Shown in pieces: positions 33,027-36,099 of a stretch of DNA of 36,099 nt. The stretch's first letter is position 1. Each line of letters starts with the position of its first letter. This DNA comes from an uncultured Faecalicoccus sp. Lineage in GTDB: Bacteria; Bacillota_I; Bacilli_A; Erysipelotrichales; Erysipelotrichaceae. The DNA is taken from the NCBI RefSeq assembly GCF_944327125.1, contig NZ_CALVGO010000010.1, positions 1 through 36,099 on the forward strand. The letters are read 5' to 3'. Made by a program: the position numbers and the translations under genes. The notes below the pieces were generated by a model. That model was not told where the DNA came from, ran no database searches, and saw nothing but the letters and a program-made list of their open reading frames with translations.

Positions 33027-33793
33027 AAGCACGTATATTGACAGCCATCGCCGTCATTGCGGTCTGTGCTTTGCCGGTTGTGCTGGGAGGATTCCTTTTG
33101 GAAATGCTGGCTCTGGTGATTCTATTGGGCGGCTGTCTGGAATGGATGCACACACAGGGGCGTTTCAATAAATCGAACTGGATCCTTCCTTTGGTCTGTT
33201 TTGTATTGACTTGTCTGACGCGTTTTATTCCGCAAAACTATTTATATCCGTATCTGGTTTTGTGTATTGTCTTTTTCTGGGGCTTGAATGTGTTCAGTGA
33301 ATCGGTGAGCCTTTCCTATGGATTTATGATGATCTTGTTTTTTGTCATCTTCTCATTGATTTACAGAAGCATCGGATATATCCAGGAGAATCATCTATAC
33401 TTGATCACCATCGTTTTCGCGACCTACGGAAGCGATACCGGCGCCTGGTTTTTTGGACGAAGATATGGAAAACATAAAATGAATCCCCGTATTTCTCCAA
33501 AGAAAAGCTGGGAAGGCTTTGTCGGCGGTGTGATCAGCGGTTTTGTGATTGGATGGATTCCTGTATTCTTCTATCTGCATCAGGTGAATCTGACTTTGAC
33601 ATTTTTACTTTGTTTATTATGTCCTGCTGTGGCCGAATTTGGCGATCTTTGTTTCAGCGCGATCAAACGCCATTATCAGATCAAGGATTTTTCGAACCTA
33701 TTGCCAGGACATGGCGGAATCCTGGACAGAGTGGATTCCCTGTTGATGAACATCTTATTATTTGGTATCTTATATACAACTTTCTTTAGGTAA
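33023..33793 (+). CDS. cdsA: Phosphatidate cytidylyltransferase
   Basis: CdsA makes CDP-diacylglycerol, the precursor of membrane phospholipids. The 256-residue protein has about seven hydrophobic stretches and the family block ISPKKSWEGFVGG in its middle. The C-terminal signature CFSAIKRHYQIKDFSNLLPG followed by HGGILDRVDS includes the metal-binding aspartate. It begins inside the uppS stop, the usual uppS-cdsA coupling. The dxr gene that follows cdsA in Bacillus is not here; rseP comes next after 12 bases. Confidence 0.94.
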   Translation: MKARILTAIAVIAVCALPVVLGGFLLEMLALVILLGGCLEWMHTQGRFNKSNWILPLVCFVLTCLTRFIPQNYLYPYLVLCIVFFWGLNVFSESVSLSYGFMMILFFVIFSLIYRSIGYIQENHLYLITIVFATYGSDTGAWFFGRRYGKHKMNPRISPKKSWEGFVGGVISGFVIGWIPVFFYLHQVNLTLTFLLCLLCPAVAEFGDLCFSAIKRHYQIKDFSNLLPGHGGILDRVDSLLMNILLFGILYTTFFR

Positions 33794-33805
33794 AGGAGGA
33801 TATAG

Positions 33806-34876
33806 ATGGATATTGTCATTGGCTTGATAGCCTTTGTCTTCATGTTGAGCGTGATCGTTATCATTCATGAACTGGGTCATTTTTTAGCGGCCAAGCATTA
33901 TGGTGTATTTTGTAAAGAGTTTTCAATTGGTATGGGTCCTTTACTTTATTCCCGGCAGGGGAAAGAAACACAGTTTTCGATTCGTGCGATTCCCTTTGGA
34001 GGGTATGTCATGATGGCAGGAGAAGAAGACGGCTCCCAAGATGAAGAGGACGAGTGGCTCAAGGAATTGCCGGAGAACCGCCGTTTAAATCATAAACCTC
34101 GCTGGCAGCAGATCATTATCATGGCTGCCGGTGTGTGCATGAATGTTTTACTGGCATGGGTGTTGTTTGTCGGACTGTCGATAGCACAAGGCTATGTGGT
34201 TGAAGATCCAATTCCGCAAGTTTATGAGGTCACTGAAAACTCAGCGGCTCAGCAGGCCGGACTTCAAAAAGGAGACTTGATCCTGGAAGCAAGCAACGGA
34301 AAAGATACGATCAAGCCGGCCACCCAATATGAACTTTTGGAATGGATCCAGTATCATCATGAGAATTTAGAACTTACAATCCAAAGAGATAATCAAACGC
34401 TGGAGATCCAGGCGGATCCTGTTTTGGATGAAGAAACCAACACATATACTTACGGCTATGTGGTTCAGGCCAATGCGCATTACATTTCGTGGTACGAAGG
34501 CTTTTATTATGGCACATTGGATATGCTGGACTCAGGCACGGCTATTTTCAGTGCGTTAGCTCATCTGGTACAGGGGGAAGGACTTCAAAATTTATCCGGA
34601 CCTGTGGGCATTGCGCAAGTCACAACACAGGCTACAGCCATGGGACTGAGTTCTTATCTTTCGCTGTTTGCACTGATATCAATGAATATTGGGGTCTTTA
34701 ATATTCTTCCTATTCCGGCTATGGATGGGGGTCGAATCTTGATTTTGATCCTGGAAAAGATCTTCGGACGAAAGATCAATACGAAAATTGTTGAGAACGT
34801 GATATTAGCTAGCTTTGTGTTGTTGATTGGCTTATTTCTATTCGCAACCTATAACGATATCTTACGATTGTTTTAG
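33806..34876 (+). CDS. rseP: RIP metalloprotease RseP/RasP (site-2 protease)
   Basis: This membrane zinc protease cuts anti-sigma factors and leftover signal peptides within the bilayer. The zinc motif HELGH is at residues 21-25 in the first membrane helix. A PDZ domain covers about 120-205. The second zinc-ligand motif is NILPIPAMDGGRI near residue 305, between the last helices. Length is 356 aa, somewhat short, in keeping with one PDZ domain instead of two. AAAGGAGG at 33793-33800 serves ATG 33806. The stop TAG is part of the following terminator stem. Its target sigma-factor system is not in the window. Confidence 0.94.
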   Translation: MDIVIGLIAFVFMLSVIVIIHELGHFLAAKHYGVFCKEFSIGMGPLLYSRQGKETQFSIRAIPFGGYVMMAGEEDGSQDEEDEWLKELPENRRLNHKPRWQQIIIMAAGVCMNVLLAWVLFVGLSIAQGYVVEDPIPQVYEVTENSAAQQAGLQKGDLILEASNGKDTIKPATQYELLEWIQYHHENLELTIQRDNQTLEIQADPVLDEETNTYTYGYVVQANAHYISWYEGFYYGTLDMLDSGTAIFSALAHLVQGEGLQNLSGPVGIAQVTTQATAMGLSSYLSLFALISMNIGVFNILPIPAMDGGRILILILEKIFGRKINTKIVENVILASFVLLIGLFLFATYNDILRLF

Positions 34877-34900
34877 ACAGGAGCTTCCTGTCTTTTTTTT
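34875..34900 (+). terminator. Intrinsic terminator after rseP
   Basis: AGACAGGA 34875-34882 pairs perfectly with TCCTGTCT 34886-34893 around a three-base loop, followed by seven T residues. The last two bases of the rseP stop TAG are in the stem. Confidence 0.85.
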
Positions 34901-34928
34901 AAACAAATTGATTTACTTTTAACTATAA

Positions 34929-35024
34929 TTGTAAAAATAACAATATCAATTATAATTCAATAAAAGATGGCACTATCTGCAATAATAAATAATTACAAGG
35001 GGGCTAGATTTTACGAAAAAAATT
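34929..35024 (+). pseudogene. Promoter, ribosome binding site and first codons of a gene cut by the IS
   Basis: The 148 bases between the rseP terminator and the insertion sequence are A/T-rich but not featureless. TTGTAA 34929-34934 and TATAAT 34951-34956 (16-base spacing) make a promoter, and AAGGGGG at 34997-35003 a ribosome binding site. Nine bases on, where a start codon is expected, stands ACG AAA AAA ATT (35013-35024). One base change from ATG would give the start MKKI, common in exported proteins. The IS begins immediately afterwards. I read this as a gene that lost its start codon and its body. If the remainder lies beyond the IS, it is outside the window. The upstream part holds no other feature that I can see. 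Confidence 0.4.
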
Positions 35025-35120
35025 GGCTCTTCTGTACTAAATGTGGGTAGATCCTTATCGTAATGGAAGGATATCTCCTTTATTTATCGAATAAAACAAG
35101 ATTATTTGAACATAAAAAAA

Positions 35121-35171
35121 CCATATGGTATTTTTCTTAAGCGACCAAACCAAGAAAGGAATACCATATGG
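35121..35171 (+). promoter_or_regulatory. Hairpin covering the transposase ribosome binding site and start codon
   Basis: CCATATGGTATT 35121-35132 pairs perfectly with AATACCATATGG 35160-35171. After a two-base bulge (GG) the stem continues with TTTCTT 35133-35138 and AAGAAA 35152-35157, 18 bp in all with a 13-base loop. The ribosome binding site AAAGGA (35155-35160) and the ATG (35168-35170) both lie in the 3' arm. Transcripts entering from outside would fold and hide the start site. Confidence 0.65.
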
Positions 35172-36099
35172 CACTTAAAAAATTACTAAAATCCATTCTC
35201 AATGTCAATTGTATCAAGATAATTAATGCAGAATTTGATCATGTTTCATCTTCTCTATATATTCGTGTTGAAATCACAAAAGGACAAAGATTCCGTTGTC
35301 CAGTCTGTGGCAGAAAGTGCAACGGATATGATTCTACTACTGAATACAGGTCTTGGAGAGCTTTAGATTTTGGAGCCTGTAGAGTATATATTCTTTCCCA
35401 TGTGAATCGTGTTCAATGCCCTGTCCATGGAATCCATACCGAACAGGTTCCATGGGCTCACCATCATTCCGGTTTTACCAGGGAATTTGAACAGCAGGTC
35501 GCTTATCTGGCTTTGCATCTCAATCGTACAGAAGTATCGAAACTGATGCGTATCAATTGGCGTACTGTAGGTATGATTCTTTCACGTACAAAGGATCGTC
35601 TTGAACCAGACAGTTCCATACGATTCAAAAACTTGAGACGAATTGGTATTGATGAAACGAGTTATCGCAAAGGCCACAAATATATTACGGTTGTCGTAGA
35701 TCATGATACGAATCAAGTGATCTGGGTAGGCAGAGGCACAGGGAAAGATGTATTAAGTTCTTTCTTTGCCCTTTTAACACAGGAACAAAGAGAATCTATT
35801 GAACTGACATCCGCTGATGGAGCCAGATGGATCCAAAGCTGTACTGAAGAATGGCTTCCAAACTGTGAAAGATGTATTGATGGATTTCATGTAGTTCAAT
35901 GGGCGATCGAATGCATGGATGAACTGCGAAAAGAAGTATGGCGTGAAGCTAAGCAGAAAAAGAGAGGGCAACCAAAAAGAGGAAGAGGACGTCCTAAAAA
36001 AGGAGAAGAAGCCAAGGCAACAACAAAATATGGGAAGAGCTATAAATATGCACTTGGCAAGAATCCTGAGAATCTAACAGAGCATCAACAATCCTGTTT
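35168..36099 (+). CDS. ISL3-family transposase, 3' end beyond the window
   Basis: The frame is open for 310 codons with no stop and is cut by the window edge. Its N-terminus has the ISL3 zinc-finger pattern (CPVCGRKC, then CPVHGIHTEQVPW). A helix-turn-helix follows (about 105-135, NRTEVSKLMRINWRTVGMIL). The DDE domain holds the first aspartate in IGIDETSYRKGHKYITVVVD and the second in LTSADGARW, followed by the family's DGFHVVQW. A basic insertion (KQKKRGQPKRGRGRPKKGEE) comes later. The third acidic residue should be past the window. Start ATG 35168 has AAAGGA upstream, inside a hairpin. It appears intact so far. Confidence 0.9.
   Translation, partial: MALKKLLKSILNVNCIKIINAEFDHVSSSLYIRVEITKGQRFRCPVCGRKCNGYDSTTEYRSWRALDFGACRVYILSHVNRVQCPVHGIHTEQVPWAHHHSGFTREFEQQVAYLALHLNRTEVSKLMRINWRTVGMILSRTKDRLEPDSSIRFKNLRRIGIDETSYRKGHKYITVVVDHDTNQVIWVGRGTGKDVLSSFFALLTQEQRESIELTSADGARWIQSCTEEWLPNCERCIDGFHVVQWAIECMDELRKEVWREAKQKKRGQPKRGRGRPKKGEEAKATTKYGKSYKYALGKNPENLTEHQQSC

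Larger units (their letters stand above)
35025..36099 (+). mobile_element. ISL3-family insertion sequence, left part
   Basis: The left end appears to be GGCTCTTCTGTACTAAATGT at 35025-35044, since ISL3-family terminal repeats begin GGCTCTT or close variants. It is followed by about 140 bases of leader and an ISL3-type transposase that is still open at the window edge, so the right end and the second terminal repeat are not seen. The eight bases before the end are AAAAAATT (35017-35024), a fitting A/T-rich target; this family usually duplicates 8 bp. Low-order sequence in the leader shows ATCCTT 35051-35056 facing AAGGAT 35067-35072. Confidence 0.75.

Noticed and set aside
35051-35072. ATCCTT/AAGGAT hairpin in the IS leader as a terminator
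   Set aside because: The stem is only six A/T-rich pairs with a 12-base loop and has no T-tract after it.
35774-35971. A 65-codon minus-strand frame inside the transposase
   Set aside because: It lies opposite the conserved DDE region of the transposase and has no start signals.
1-36099. tRNA, rRNA, CRISPR arrays, prophage, toxin-antitoxin or defence genes
   Set aside because: I looked for cloverleaf-like blocks, regularly spaced repeats and the usual protein motifs and saw none. The only mobile element is the IS at the right edge.

Overview
This window looks like the chromosome of a low-to-moderate GC Bacillota (Firmicutes). The evidence is the gene order, strong AGGAGG-type ribosome binding sites, A/T-rich sigma-A-like promoters, intrinsic terminators with long T-tracts, a T-box and a lysine riboswitch. 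The proteins resemble those of Erysipelotrichia-like gut Bacillota, but I cannot fix the class or genus without a search. Nearly every gene is on the + strand and packing is very tight: many ATGA or TAATG overlaps, and stop codons lying inside terminator stems.

Layout. (1) 1-3648: the tail of an rlmA-like rRNA methyltransferase, an rlmCD/trmA-type methyltransferase, an orphan ABC permease, a family 2 glycosyltransferase and a GNAT acetyltransferase. (2) 3668-9611: the conserved translation and secretion block ffh, rpsP, khpA, rimM, trmD, rplS, lepB, rbgA, rnhB. (3) 9649-14766: dprA, topA, trmFO, xerC. (4) 14913-16754: rpsB and tsf behind a structured leader. (5) 16814-25202: an arginine operon argG-H-C-J-B-D-F plus a small cupin gene, behind an arginine T-box whose specifier loop reads CGU. 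(6) 25212-30925: a lysine/diaminopimelate block. A minus-strand M20 deacetylase diverges from lysA-dapF-dapA-dapB-dapH, which lies behind a lysine riboswitch. (7) 31015-34876: pyrH, frr, uppS, cdsA, rseP. (8) 34900-36099: the 5' signals of an interrupted gene, then the left part of an ISL3-family insertion sequence that runs off the window.

How it works together. Blocks 2-4 and 7 match the ffh-to-rseP order known from Bacillus, with some members missing next to their usual partners (ylqD, clpQY/codY, dxr). The arginine and lysine blocks (about 14 kb) sit between tsf and pyrH, which are neighbours in many Bacillota. The arginine operon covers the acetyl cycle from glutamate to arginine, with ArgJ recycling the acetyl group. 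The lysine block covers the N-acetyl diaminopimelate route from aspartate semialdehyde to lysine, except for a dedicated acetyl-DAP aminotransferase. ArgD, encoded next door, could fill that step.

I did not find a clearly new multi-gene system. The most interesting items are regulatory: the arginine T-box followed by a 13-codon arginine-containing reading frame, a structured rpsB leader, overlapping divergent lysA/deacetylase promoters on an imperfect palindrome, a hairpin that would bury the transposase start site, and a cupin gene at the end of the arginine operon.
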